This document shows, piece by piece, positions 26,122-35,608 of a stretch of DNA of 64,000 bases (position 1 is the first letter of the stretch; every line of letters begins with the position of its first letter). This stretch comes from Ruminiclostridium papyrosolvens C7. Lineage in GTDB: Bacteria; Bacillota; Clostridia; Acetivibrionales; DSM-1351. The notes beneath the pieces are model-generated. The model searched no databases. It was not told the DNA's origin and worked only from the letters and a program-made list of their open reading frames with translations. The position numbers and the translations under genes were made by a program. The stretch is taken from positions 1-64,000 of the forward strand of contig NZ_ATAY01000019.1 in the NCBI RefSeq assembly GCF_000421965.1, written 5' to 3'.

Positions 26122-26862
26122 ATGATAAATAAGTTTAGCAGCATACCGCTATATTTGCAATTAAAAGATTTAATAATTAAAAAAATAGAAAACAATGAAT
26201 TTCCTGCAAATTCCCAAATACCTTCCGAACAGGATTTATGCCAGATGTATGACATAAGCAGGCCTACTGTGAGACAGGCTGTCAGTGAGCTGACAAACAG
26301 CGGTTATCTTTATAAGGAAAAGGGAAGGGGAACATTTGTATATGGAAGAAAAAACGTAATTGATATTAAGGATTACAGCGGGTTTACAGATTCAATACTT
26401 GACTGCCAGACTCCTGCCGAGAAGAATATTATTGATTTGCAAGAAATAGAAAGTTCATCGATAGGTCAGCTTAATGAAATATTTAACTACAATTCAAGTA
26501 TGGCAATTGCAGAAATAACGTATTTGTCATTTATAAATAATCAGAGAAATGAAGTCTATTCTCTCAATAAGTCGTATATATCCCTAAGTCTTTTCCCTGA
26601 TATTATTTCCCAATTAAAAGATGGAAAATCTTCTATAGATATTTTAAGAGGGAAATACCCTTTAATTCCTGATAAGAGCAGGAGTATACTGGAAATAGTG
26701 TTTGCAGACCAAAATGACTCGCCACTTCTGAGAGTTCAGCCGGGTCAGCCACTTATTAAGCTTCAGAATACACTACTTTCAAAAAGCGGTCAGCCTGTTG
26801 AGTATATAATATCAAAATACAGGGCTGATAACTGCAGATTATTGTTTGAAAATAGTAAATAA
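26122..26862 (+). CDS. GntR-family transcriptional regulator (HutC/UTRA type)
   Basis: A 246-residue regulator with an N-terminal winged helix: FSSIPLYLQLKDLIIKKI, IPSEQDLCQMYDISRPTVRQ and GTFVYGRK. The C-terminal 150 residues form a UTRA ligand domain, which usually senses small sugars or amino acid derivatives. Its target is unknown; the next gene is an extracellular serine hydrolase, which it might control. Confidence 0.9.
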   Translation: MINKFSSIPLYLQLKDLIIKKIENNEFPANSQIPSEQDLCQMYDISRPTVRQAVSELTNSGYLYKEKGRGTFVYGRKNVIDIKDYSGFTDSILDCQTPAEKNIIDLQEIESSSIGQLNEIFNYNSSMAIAEITYLSFINNQRNEVYSLNKSYISLSLFPDIISQLKDGKSSIDILRGKYPLIPDKSRSILEIVFADQNDSPLLRVQPGQPLIKLQNTLLSKSGQPVEYIISKYRADNCRLLFENSK

Positions 26863-27006
26863 CAGATATATTTTACAGATTACATTAATTCTACTATAAT
26901 GATAGAAGCAAATGTAATCTTATACGGAGGATAAAAATGGGTTCTTACTACTTTAAAAATAGAAAAAAGTAATAAAAAAAGACGTGCACTTATTACTACA
27001 ATAGGT

Positions 27007-28008
27007 GTGTTAGGAATAATCGCTATAGCTATGGCAGGTTACCTGTTCATGAACAAGGGGGAAACAGCGGCTACCTCTCCCACGGATTCATCAAAGTCTG
27101 CTGCTGCACAAACCAGTATATCCACAACTACACCAACACCATCTGATTCCACGGCACCGGCAACATCAACTTCCGACAATACTCTAAACGGAGTCAATAC
27201 AAAGGATCACGGCTTTCTTCCTAATATAGGATCTGTTAAAAAAAGCGGTAAGATGGATGGATTAAAAAAATTAATAACTGACTACACCGCAGGGCTTTCC
27301 GGAAAGTACGGAGTTACCTTTATTGATCTGGCTACCGGAGAGATGGTCAATGTTAACGATACTGACAGATATATAGCAGCAAGTACTTCGAAGCTTCCTA
27401 TTAATGTTCTTTTGTATAAAAATGTTGAGGCCGGAAAAGTTAATTTGGACGATATGCTTACTTATCAAAAGGAAGACGTTGAACCCGGTACGGGAATAAT
27501 ACAGAAATCTGCTTTCGGAACCCAGTATACCGTTCGTGAAACATCAAAGCTGGCAATAACAAAAAGTGATAATTGCGGTGTCAATATGTTAATCAGACTT
27601 CTGGATATTCAAAATGTCCGGCAATATCTGGTTGACCTTGGTGGAAAGGTCTATTACGATAATCACCATCGTTCATGTCCATACGATATGGCATTAGTAG
27701 CACAGGATTTGTACAAACACTATATTAAAAATGAAGCTGTTTATGGAGAACTTATAAATAATCTTGAAAATACAGATTGGCATGACAGGATTGATGCCCA
27801 GCTTACAGGTGTAAAAGTTGCCCATAAAATCGGTAATCAGGTAAAAACCGCCAATGATGTAGGTATAGTATTTGCCTCCCATCCATATGTACTTTCGATT
27901 ATGGCGGATAATGTGGATTTTGGAACGGCCTGCAAGAATGAAGCTACATTATCAAAAAAGATTTACAATTATGTAGAGAGTTACGCAGAGAAAGACTTAC
28001 AAAAATAA
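27007..28008 (+). CDS. Exported serine hydrolase, class A beta-lactamase-like (start region frameshifted)
   Basis: A membrane segment and a Ser/Thr/Pro-rich linker (about residues 20-65) precede a domain like class A beta-lactamases: the SxxK serine is in AASTSKLPIN, SDN is in TKSDNCGVNML, and HKIG stands in for KTG. I do not see a clear class A Glu166 motif, so peptidase or other esterase activity is possible. The only in-frame start, GTG 27007, has no good ribosome site and gives a signal region without basic residues. A strong GGAGG with ATG at 26937 lies upstream in another frame, reads MGSYYFKNRKK and stops; removing one A from the A6 run at 26963-26968 would join it to the frame and supply KKRR before the membrane segment. 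Confidence 0.75.
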   Translation: MLGIIAIAMAGYLFMNKGETAATSPTDSSKSAAAQTSISTTTPTPSDSTAPATSTSDNTLNGVNTKDHGFLPNIGSVKKSGKMDGLKKLITDYTAGLSGKYGVTFIDLATGEMVNVNDTDRYIAASTSKLPINVLLYKNVEAGKVNLDDMLTYQKEDVEPGTGIIQKSAFGTQYTVRETSKLAITKSDNCGVNMLIRLLDIQNVRQYLVDLGGKVYYDNHHRSCPYDMALVAQDLYKHYIKNEAVYGELINNLENTDWHDRIDAQLTGVKVAHKIGNQVKTANDVGIVFASHPYVLSIMADNVDFGTACKNEATLSKKIYNYVESYAEKDLQK

Positions 28009-28027
28009 TATAAAAAATACAAATTGC

Positions 28028-28065
28028 AAAAAGCTCATTCACAAGTCATGTGCAATGAGCTTTTT
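28028..28065 (+). terminator. Terminator after the serine hydrolase
   Basis: AAAAAGCTCATT pairs with AATGAGCTTTTT, with an inner CACA/TGTG pairing, followed by a T-rich run. Confidence 0.85.
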
Positions 28066-28136
28066 GTCTTTTTCAGACAAACTATGAGTTATTGGGTATA
28101 ATAGATATATGTTTACCAAGGAGGCTCCTAAAAGTA

Positions 28137-28778
28137 ATGCAAAATTTTATTTTTAATTTGATACATCATGTAATAAATAATAATGTTATAGTTACATATT
28201 TATTTTTCTTTTTAACCGGAATACTTCAGTTGATTTTTCCGCCCTTTCCTTCAGATGTTATCATTGTATTTGAAGGTTATCTGACAACATTAGGAGGGCA
28301 ATTCCATTTTGCACCGGTATTAATTAATTCAATATTGGGGAGCCTTGTTGGTTCAGTTCTTGTTTATTGGTTCGGGTATAAAAAGGGTAATGAAGTTTTA
28401 AGGTATAAGATAGTATTAAAGTATATTGATGAAAAACATATTAAACGTTCTGAAAAGGTATTTCATAAATATGGTAAATATGGATTAATACTAAGTAAAT
28501 TCATTCCGGGGACAAGCACTATAATGGTTTTATTTTCAGGAGTTTTTCGCGTTAAAAAGAGAGTATATTTTTCATATATATTTATTTCAATATTAATACA
28601 GCAGGTTATATATATGGTTATAGGACGTCTTATAGGTAATAATATTTCCATGGTAAACAGGTTTTTATCATATTTTAACATTTTATCCGTAATTGTTTTA
28701 GCATCCTTGATTATAGTAGGATTTATCCTCTACAAAGTTAAAAAGTCCAAAAAAAGTGTAAGTACAGATAACGAATAA
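28137..28778 (+). CDS. DedA-family membrane protein
   Basis: A 213-residue DedA/VTT-domain (PF09335-like) inner-membrane protein with four or five hydrophobic segments. The FPPFPSDVIIVFEGYL segment near the N-terminus and KFIPGTSTIMVLFSG are typical of the family, which flips undecaprenyl phosphate or phospholipids in known members. The ATG at 28137 follows AAGGAGG by 12 bases, a little far; no better start is in frame. Confidence 0.85.
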   Translation: MQNFIFNLIHHVINNNVIVTYLFFFLTGILQLIFPPFPSDVIIVFEGYLTTLGGQFHFAPVLINSILGSLVGSVLVYWFGYKKGNEVLRYKIVLKYIDEKHIKRSEKVFHKYGKYGLILSKFIPGTSTIMVLFSGVFRVKKRVYFSYIFISILIQQVIYMVIGRLIGNNISMVNRFLSYFNILSVIVLASLIIVGFILYKVKKSKKSVSTDNE

Positions 28779-28880
28779 TTTGAATAATGTTAAAAATTCC
28801 TTAGTTTAATTATTTATAATGTGAAAATAATATCTTTTAGTACAGCATTACAGAAAAATAATACTGGGAGGTGATTGTGA

Positions 28881-29042
28881 ATGGATGCACCTTGTATGAA
28901 AGTTAAGTGTGGCGTCACAAACTGTGCCTACAATGAAGGTCAAATGTGCTATGCCAATGCACTTGAAGTAAACTCAATGGATGGAGCCAAAGCCAGTATA
29001 AGTGATGAGACATGCTGCACAACATTTAAAGAGAAAACTTGA
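28881..29042 (+). CDS. DUF1540 cysteine-rich small protein
   Basis: A 53-residue protein with a GGGAGGTG ribosome site. Cysteines are spaced as in DUF1540: VKCGVTNCAYNEGQMCYA and ETCCTTF. Members probably bind metal or form a knuckle; function unknown. It stands alone before a strong terminator. Confidence 0.88.
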   Translation: MDAPCMKVKCGVTNCAYNEGQMCYANALEVNSMDGAKASISDETCCTTFKEKT

Positions 29043-29055
29043 TATAGTATAACCT

Positions 29056-29094
29056 AGAATAGGATAATCGGTTTAGTGCTGATTATCCTATTCT
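29056..29094 (+). terminator. Terminator after DUF1540 gene
   Basis: AGAATAGGATAATC pairs perfectly over 14 bp with GATTATCCTATTCT, followed by TT. Confidence 0.85.
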
Positions 29095-29131
29095 TTAGAA
29101 GGAATAAATATATTAAACAAGGAGAATTTAA

Positions 29132-30487
29132 TTGAGCAGTAAATCTATAAAAAAAGGATTTAACAGAAACCATCTCATTATAATGGCACTCGGAAATATA
29201 ATCGGCTCAGGCATATTTCTCGGTAGCGGGACAGTAATTTCAATTGCTGGCCCGGGGGCAATTCTGGCCTACATTTTTGGCGGTATTATTATGGTAATGG
29301 AAGTAATGTTTATAACTGAAATGACAATTATTAATCCTGCACCGGGTTCTTTCAGGGTACATGCATCAGAAATATTCGGGCCCTGGATAGGTTTTGTAAA
29401 CGGTTGGATGTTTTGGTTCAGCGGTGTTCTTGGAATGGCCAGTGAAGTTGCTGCTGCTGCAATTTTTACAGGTTTGTGGTTTCCCGGTATTCCACTATGG
29501 GTGTTCTGTGTTATTTATGCATTAGTAATGACCGGAATAAATCTAAAGGATGCCAGAGGATTGAGTATAATTGAGAGTTTTCTTGCTTCGATTAAAGTTT
29601 TGTCTCTTGTTGTTTTTATTGTATTCGGTATTACTACTATAGTTGGTATAACGTCCTTTGGGGGCATTAAGCCACTTCCTGTTTTTCAATCTGTCAACAG
29701 TTTTATGCCAAATGGATTTAGAGGCATTTTTGCATCGATGATTATGGTGATGTTTTCTTTTACGGGTACTGGTATAATAGGGCTTGCCATTGCTGAATCA
29801 GAAAATCCTGAAAAGGATGCACCTCCTGCTATTTATACAATAACCATTACAGTAATAATTCTATATACATTTTCAATATTTTTTATTATATGTTTAATGC
29901 CCTGGAAGGCATTCTCAACTTCAGAAAGTCCTTTTGTTGAAATTTTAAACAGGGCAGGTGTGCCTTTTGGCAGTGATATATTAAACTTCGTTGTATTGAC
30001 AGCGGCACTTTCCGGACTTAACTCATCGATGTACAGTGCTTCAAGGATGCTGAACTCACTAAGTCTGGGTAAACAGGCCCCCAAGACATTTTTAATCAAA
30101 AATAAAAACGGTGTTCCTGTTTATGCACTGGGACTCAGCAGTATTGTTCTGCTTATGACTGCTGTTATTTCATATATAGTACCATCCAAGGTATTTGAAA
30201 TACTGGCGGCAGCCAGCGGGTTTACTGCACTTGTTAACTGGCTTACAATTTCAATTACACACTTTTTCTATAGAAGGAAGACACTAAAAGAGAAGCCTGA
30301 CAGACTTAAATATAAAGTTCCCGGATGGCCTTTAATAAATTTTATAGCAGTAACATTTATAGTAGTTGTATTTGCCACATCACCTTTATATCCTGGACAG
30401 ATATCAGGGCTGATAGGAAGTATAACTTTGTTTGCATTTTTAGTAATTATTTATATTATACTGAAAACAAAAAAGCTAATAAATTAA
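29132..30487 (+). CDS. APC-family amino acid permease
   Basis: A 451-residue permease with about 12 membrane spans. The first span reads MALGNIIGSGIFLGSG, the conserved substrate-site motif of the amino acid-polyamine-organocation family. It starts at TTG after AAGGAG. Substrate unknown. It is the last gene before the long cip-cel leader and no terminator with a T-run is seen after it. Confidence 0.88.
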   Translation: MSSKSIKKGFNRNHLIIMALGNIIGSGIFLGSGTVISIAGPGAILAYIFGGIIMVMEVMFITEMTIINPAPGSFRVHASEIFGPWIGFVNGWMFWFSGVLGMASEVAAAAIFTGLWFPGIPLWVFCVIYALVMTGINLKDARGLSIIESFLASIKVLSLVVFIVFGITTIVGITSFGGIKPLPVFQSVNSFMPNGFRGIFASMIMVMFSFTGTGIIGLAIAESENPEKDAPPAIYTITITVIILYTFSIFFIICLMPWKAFSTSESPFVEILNRAGVPFGSDILNFVVLTAALSGLNSSMYSASRMLNSLSLGKQAPKTFLIKNKNGVPVYALGLSSIVLLMTAVISYIVPSKVFEILAAASGFTALVNWLTISITHFFYRRKTLKEKPDRLKYKVPGWPLINFIAVTFIVVVFATSPLYPGQISGLIGSITLFAFLVIIYIILKTKKLIN

Positions 30488-30800
30488 TTATGTTGATATC
30501 ATGTAAAGAAGTAATTACATGTAAAGTTTATTAAAAACGACAAAAAAATCATAAATTATAGTTTATCCATTCAACTTGTAACTGCGGACAAGTTATAAAA
30601 GTAAATTCTTATGTTGCATATTGTTATTATTTATGGTAATTTTATATCTAGAATATTACAAAAGAGGTAAATAATTAACATAAAGCAGTAAATATTTACC
30701 TTATGATATGTAGAAAAATAGCACAAAAAACAAAAAAATAGAAGGACCAATTTTATAAAAAATAACCAAAAATCCTGTTGAAAAAATGTTAAAAAAATAC

Positions 30801-30829
30801 TTGTCATTTAATTACATAAATGGTAATAT
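30801..30829 (+). promoter_or_regulatory. cip-cel promoter
   Basis: TTGTCA at 30801-30806 and TAATAT at 30824-30829 are 17 bases apart, a good sigma-A match and the best in the region. Transcription would start near 30836. Confidence 0.75.
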
Positions 30830-30865
30830 GGATTTGAGGCATTTATGGCTATACGAAAAATATGA

Positions 30866-30879
30866 AAAAAGCGTTTAAA
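30866..30879 (+). promoter_or_regulatory. cre-like catabolite element
   Basis: The 14-mer AAAAAGCGTTTAAA shares the AAGCGTTTA core with the CcpA cre consensus but lacks the outer TG and CA. It lies about 30 bases after the predicted transcription start, where a roadblock cre would act. Confidence 0.5.
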
Positions 30880-31495
30880 GGGGTAATGTATTATTAATTA
30901 TTAAAACAAAAAATGATAAAATTTGATAATGGTAAGCACCTAAGGTAAACGGCTTAAACATATTCATTTCAAATATCTGTAAGATTCGCTTTTATAAGTA
31001 TTAATTCTCTTAGTTATATTCTTTCTAACTATCATTATATCTTATTTTCAATTACGTCTACGAATCATTTGGTTATATTTAGCTGTAAGCATTATGACAG
31101 AATAGTACCTTCTTTTCAGAAAAAGTTATCGTTATTTAAAAATCTAATAAAAAGTGATTATAAAAAGTATCAAAATAATCGTAATAGATAACTACGGTAA
31201 TACGGTAATGTTTTGAGAATTTTTATAAACATTTTAAGCATTTCTGAATTAATTTAAATTATGAAAAACCACTTAGCCAATAAAGATTAAGGAGGTGAAA
31301 ATATTTATTCAGTTATATCAGTGTGCCTAAAAATGAAACATTTTTAAGTAAGGCGGTTTAAAAGCATCTTTTTTAAATAAAGTACCTTTTATTAATTACT
31401 GCCTTAAACTGATAAGCAGCTGAATATTGGTGATAAAACCTATAGTCAGAAGGCCAAATGGTTTTCATGTAAAATAAAAAATAGGAGGTTTACAA

Positions 31496-34400
31496 ATGCG
31501 TAAAAAGTCTTTAGCATTTTTGTTAGCACTAACAATGTTGGTGACATTATTAGGAGCTCAGCTTACAGCTTTTGCGGCAGGTACTGGTGTCGTATCAGTT
31601 CAATTTAATAATGGCAATTCAGCGGCATCATCAAATTCCATATACGCTAGATTTAAAGTTACAAACACAACTGGTTCACCAATCAACTTGGCAGATTTGA
31701 AACTTAGATATTATTACACTCAGGATGAAAATAAGCCTGTAACATTCTGGTGTGACCATGCAGGTTATATGAACGGTAGCAGTTACATAGATGCTACTTC
31801 AAAAGTAACTGGTGCATTTAAAGAAGTAAGCCCTGCGGTTACAAACGCAGATCACTATCTTGAAGTTTCATTAAGTAGTGATGCAGGAAGTCTTCCAGCT
31901 GGAGGATCCATAGAGATTCAAACCAGATTTGCAAGAAACGACTGGACTAATTTTGATCAATCAAATGACTGGTCATATACTCCAGCTGGTTCATACATGG
32001 ATTGGCAGAAAATTGGTGCATACGTAGGCGGAACTCTAGCTTATGGTTCAGAATTAGGAGGTAGTACACAGGATCCTACAATCAATCCTACTTCTATTAC
32101 TGCAAAAGCAGGACAATTTGCAGACACTAAAATAGCTCTTACACCAAACGGTAATACTTTCAATGGAATTACTGAGTTGCAGAGCAGCCAATATACAAAA
32201 GGAACAAATGAAGTAACAATATTGGCAAGCTATTTGAATTCACTTCCAGCAAATAGTACAAAAACTCTTACATTTGATTTCGGTGTAGGTTCAAAAAATC
32301 CTAAATTAACTATTACTGTTTTACCAAACGGTGATTCTCTTAAAGTTACAGTAGGAACAGCTAATGGTGCCCCTGGTGATACTGTAACAGTTCCTGTTAC
32401 TTTTGCTGATGTAGCAAAAATGAACAATGTAGGAACATGTAATTTCTATCTTGGATATGATGCAACTCTGTTGGATGTAGTATCAGTAGATGCAGGTCCA
32501 ATAGTTAAGAATGCAGCAGTTAACTTCTCAAGCAGTGCAAGCAATGGAACAATCAGCTTCCTGTTCTTGGATAACACAATTACCAACGAATTGATTACTT
32601 CAGATGGTGTGTTTGCAAATATCACATTTAAGATCAAGAGTACTGCTACAGCAGGTACTACACCAATAACCTTCAAAGACGGAGGAGCTTTCGGTGATGG
32701 TACAATGGCAAAGATAGCAGCGGTTACTAAGACTAATGGTAGTGTTGTTATCGGTCCTGGTCCCCAAAATGCTCTTAAAGTAACTGTAGGAACAGCTGAA
32801 GGTAATGTTGGAGATACAGTAACAGTTCCAGTTACATTTGCTGATGTAGCAAAAGTAAACAACGTAGGAACATGTAATTTCTATCTTGCATATGATGCAA
32901 GCCTGTTGGATGTAGTATCAGTAGCTGCAGGTCCAATAGTTAAGAACGCAGCAGTTAACTTCTCAAGCAGTGCAAGCAATGGAACAATCAGCTTCCTGTT
33001 CTTGGATAACACAATTACAGACGAATTGATAACTGCAGATGGTGTATTTGCAAATATCACATTCAAATTAAAGAGCGTATCAGCTAAAACTACAACACCA
33101 GTAACATTTAAAGATGGTGGTGCTTTTGGTGACGGTACTATGGCAAAGATAGCTTCAGTAATTAAGACAAACGGTAGTGTAACCATAAATCCTGGTACTC
33201 AACCTACAAATGAGCTTAAAGTAACAGTAGGAACAGCTGAAGGTAATGTTGGAGATACAGTAACAGTTCCAGTTACATTTGCTGATGTAGCAAAAGTAAA
33301 CAATGTAGGAACATGTAATTTCTATCTTGCATACGATGCAAGCCTTTTGGATGTAGTATCAGTAGCTGCAGGTCCAATAGTTAAGAATGCAGCAGTTAAC
33401 TTCTCAAGCAGTGCAAGCAATGGATCAATCAGCTTCCTGTTCTTGGATAACACAATTACAGACGAATTGATAACTGCAGATGGTGTATTTGCAAATATCA
33501 CATTCAAATTAAAGAGCGTTACAACTAAAACTACAACACCAGTAACATTTAAAGATGGTGGAGCTTTTGGTGACGGTACTATGGCAAAGATAGCTACAGT
33601 TACTAAGACAAACGGTAGTGTAACTATAAATCCTGGTACTCAACCTACAAAGGAACTTAAAGTAGCAGTGGGAACAGCTTCTGGTATCGCAGGCGATACA
33701 GTAACAGTACCTGTTACATTTGCTGACGTAGCAAGTGCAGGTAATGTAGGAACATGTAATTTCTATCTTGCATACGATGCAAGTCTGTTAGATGTAGTAT
33801 CAGTAGCTGCAGGTCCGATAGTTAAGAATGCAGCAGTTAACTTCTCAAGCAGTGCAAGCAATGGAACAATTAGCTTCCTGTTCTTGGATAACACAATTAC
33901 AGATGAATTGATAACTGCAGATGGTGTATTTGCAAATATCACATTCAAATTGAAGAGCGTAACAGCTAAAACAACAACACCAGTAACATTTAAAGATGGT
34001 GGAGCTTTTGGTGACGGAACTATGGCAAAGATAGCTACAGTTACTAAGACTAACGGTAGTGTTACTATTGATATTGGTAATCCAAGCCCAGCTATTACAC
34101 CTACAACTGCAACTTTTGACAAGTATGTTCCAGCAAATGTAAGTGTTACTCTTACACCAAACGGAAGTACATTCAAAGGTATTACCGGTTTGACATCAGG
34201 TACTGATTACACAGTATCAAATAATGTTGTAACAATCTCAAAGAGCTATTTGAGCACTCTAGCAGTTGGTTCAAAGACACTCACATTTGATTTTGGTGTT
34301 ACAAACAATCCTACTTTAGCATTAACGATTGTTGATACAACTCCTCCACCTACAAAGGAACTTAAGGTAGCAATAGGAACAGCTGCAGGTAAAGCTGGAG

Positions 34401-35494
34401 ACACTGTAACAGTGCCTGTAACTTTTGCAAATGTAGCAACTGTAGGCAATGTAGGAACTTGTAACTTCTATGTTACATATGATGCAAGTCTGTTGGAAGC
34501 AACATCAGTTACACCTGGTTCAATAGTAACAAATGCTGCTGTTAACTTCTCAAGCAGTATCAGTAATGGAACAATCAGCTTCTTGTTCTTGGACAATACA
34601 ATTACTGACCAATTAATCAAGACTGATGGAACATTTGCTACAATTACATTTAAATTAAAGAGCACTACATCAAAGGTTACTACTCCTGTAGCATTCAAAG
34701 ATGGCGGAGCTTTTGGTGACGGTAATATGGCAAAGATAGCTACAGTTACTAAGACAAACGGTAGTGTAACTATTGATGTTGGAGATGTTACTCCAGTAAA
34801 CCCAACTATCACTCCTACAACTGCATCTTTTGATAAGTATGTTCCTGCAAATGTAAGTGTAACTCTTACACCAAACGGAAATACTTTCAAAGGTATCACC
34901 GGTTTGACATCAGGTACTGACTACACAGTATCAAATAATGTTGTAACAATCTTACCGAGCTATTTGAGCACTCTAGCAGTTGGTTCAAAGACACTCACAT
35001 TTGATTTCGGTGTTACAAATAATCCAGTTCTGACTTTATCAATCACTGACTCTACACCTGTTGTTACAGGACTTGGAGTAAAGATTGCTTCAGTAGCAGG
35101 AAAAACTGGTGATACTATAACAGTACCTATAACCCTGAGTAATGTTGTTAAATCAGGTAATGTAGGAACATGTAATTTCTATGTTACATACGATCCAACC
35201 TTGTTGCAGGCAGTATCAGCAACAGCTGGTGATATAGTAATAAATGCACCTGTTAACTTCTCAAGCAGCATCAACGCTACTACAGGTACAATCAGTGTTC
35301 TTTTCCTAGATAACACTATAACTGATCAGCCTATCACTACTGATGGCGTAATTGCAAACCTTACTTTCAAAGTATTAGGTACTTCAAGCGCAACAACTCC
35401 TATTGCTTTTAAAGCAGGTGGAGCATTTGGTAATGGTAACATGGCAAAAATCTCTGATATCACATTCACAAGCGGAAACGCAAAACTTAATTAA
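31496..35494 (+). CDS. cipC: Cellulosomal scaffoldin CipC: CBM3, three X2 and six cohesins
   Basis: The 1332-residue scaffoldin that organises the cellulosome on cellulose. Order: signal peptide 1-28; family 3 cellulose-binding module about 29-190; X2 module about 196-281; cohesins 1-4 starting near 282, 427, 574 and 721; X2 near 861; cohesin 5 near 955; X2 near 1101; cohesin 6 near 1192 to the end. No dockerin is present. C. cellulolyticum CipC has eight cohesins, so this one carries fewer enzyme slots. Cohesins 1-4 are almost identical while 5 and 6 diverge. A GGAGG ribosome site precedes the ATG. It should bind the dockerins of all ten enzymes encoded downstream. Confidence 0.96.
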   Translation: MRKKSLAFLLALTMLVTLLGAQLTAFAAGTGVVSVQFNNGNSAASSNSIYARFKVTNTTGSPINLADLKLRYYYTQDENKPVTFWCDHAGYMNGSSYIDATSKVTGAFKEVSPAVTNADHYLEVSLSSDAGSLPAGGSIEIQTRFARNDWTNFDQSNDWSYTPAGSYMDWQKIGAYVGGTLAYGSELGGSTQDPTINPTSITAKAGQFADTKIALTPNGNTFNGITELQSSQYTKGTNEVTILASYLNSLPANSTKTLTFDFGVGSKNPKLTITVLPNGDSLKVTVGTANGAPGDTVTVPVTFADVAKMNNVGTCNFYLGYDATLLDVVSVDAGPIVKNAAVNFSSSASNGTISFLFLDNTITNELITSDGVFANITFKIKSTATAGTTPITFKDGGAFGDGTMAKIAAVTKTNGSVVIGPGPQNALKVTVGTAEGNVGDTVTVPVTFADVAKVNNVGTCNFYLAYDASLLDVVSVAAGPIVKNAAVNFSSSASNGTISFLFLDNTITDELITADGVFANITFKLKSVSAKTTTPVTFKDGGAFGDGTMAKIASVIKTNGSVTINPGTQPTNELKVTVGTAEGNVGDTVTVPVTFADVAKVNNVGTCNFYLAYDASLLDVVSVAAGPIVKNAAVNFSSSASNGSISFLFLDNTITDELITADGVFANITFKLKSVTTKTTTPVTFKDGGAFGDGTMAKIATVTKTNGSVTINPGTQPTKELKVAVGTASGIAGDTVTVPVTFADVASAGNVGTCNFYLAYDASLLDVVSVAAGPIVKNAAVNFSSSASNGTISFLFLDNTITDELITADGVFANITFKLKSVTAKTTTPVTFKDGGAFGDGTMAKIATVTKTNGSVTIDIGNPSPAITPTTATFDKYVPANVSVTLTPNGSTFKGITGLTSGTDYTVSNNVVTISKSYLSTLAVGSKTLTFDFGVTNNPTLALTIVDTTPPPTKELKVAIGTAAGKAGDTVTVPVTFANVATVGNVGTCNFYVTYDASLLEATSVTPGSIVTNAAVNFSSSISNGTISFLFLDNTITDQLIKTDGTFATITFKLKSTTSKVTTPVAFKDGGAFGDGNMAKIATVTKTNGSVTIDVGDVTPVNPTITPTTASFDKYVPANVSVTLTPNGNTFKGITGLTSGTDYTVSNNVVTILPSYLSTLAVGSKTLTFDFGVTNNPVLTLSITDSTPVVTGLGVKIASVAGKTGDTITVPITLSNVVKSGNVGTCNFYVTYDPTLLQAVSATAGDIVINAPVNFSSSINATTGTISVLFLDNTITDQPITTDGVIANLTFKVLGTSSATTPIAFKAGGAFGNGNMAKISDITFTSGNAKLN
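32339..34078 (+). repeat. Tandem near-identical cohesin repeats
   Basis: Four cohesin-coding units begin at 32339, 32774, 33215 and 33656. The last three steps are exactly 441 bp (units 2-3 and 3-4) and the first is 435 bp. Long stretches, for example around NFSSSASNG and FLFLDNTIT, are identical in DNA, including silent positions, implying recent duplication or gene conversion. Confidence 0.9.
34079..35060 (+). repeat. Duplicated X2-cohesin unit
   Basis: The X2 modules near 34079 and 34801 are nearly identical in DNA over about 240 bp, sharing [17 protein letters not shown] and [17 protein letters not shown]. The first X2 (about 32080-32330) is much more divergent, so the second and third arose by later copying. 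Confidence 0.85.
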
Positions 35495-35512
35495 TTATTG
35501 AATTTAAATTTT

Positions 35513-35546
35513 CCATACTTTATGGCTGAAAGGCCATAAAGTATGG
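35513..35546 (+). promoter_or_regulatory. Intergenic stem-loop between cipC and cel48F
   Basis: A perfect 14-bp stem (CCATACTTTATGGC and its complement) over a 6-base loop, with no T-run after it. A smaller hairpin (ATGGCAG/CTGTCAT) follows at about 35562-35580. In C. cellulolyticum such stems were reported to protect processed cip-cel mRNAs and set subunit ratios. Confidence 0.85.
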
Positions 35547-35608
35547 AGCTTTAAAAAACTTATGGCAGTTTTACTGTCATAAAATTCAAATAATAAGGAA
35601 GGTGTAAA

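Larger units (their letters stand above)
30488..31495 (+). promoter_or_regulatory. cip-cel upstream region and long 5' leader
   Basis: A 1 kb AT-rich region without a gene. It contains a perfect 7-bp inverted repeat AACTTGT/ACAAGTT (30573-30594), the promoter at 30801-30829, a cre-like site at 30866-30879, and a leader of about 660 nt. In the leader a strong AAGGAGGTG at about 31290 is not followed by an ATG; only an 11-codon GTG frame overlapping it or an ATT frame is available. A long leader with catabolite control has been reported for this operon in C. cellulolyticum. Confidence 0.7.

Noticed and set aside
32230..34899. Several open frames on the minus strand within cipC, repeating the same peptides
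   Set aside because: They are mirror frames of the repeated cohesin code, with the same period as the repeats and no ribosome sites.
31560..35490. Regular repeats that could be taken for a CRISPR array
   Set aside because: The units are 441 bp, coding and in frame; there are no short palindromic repeats with unique spacers.
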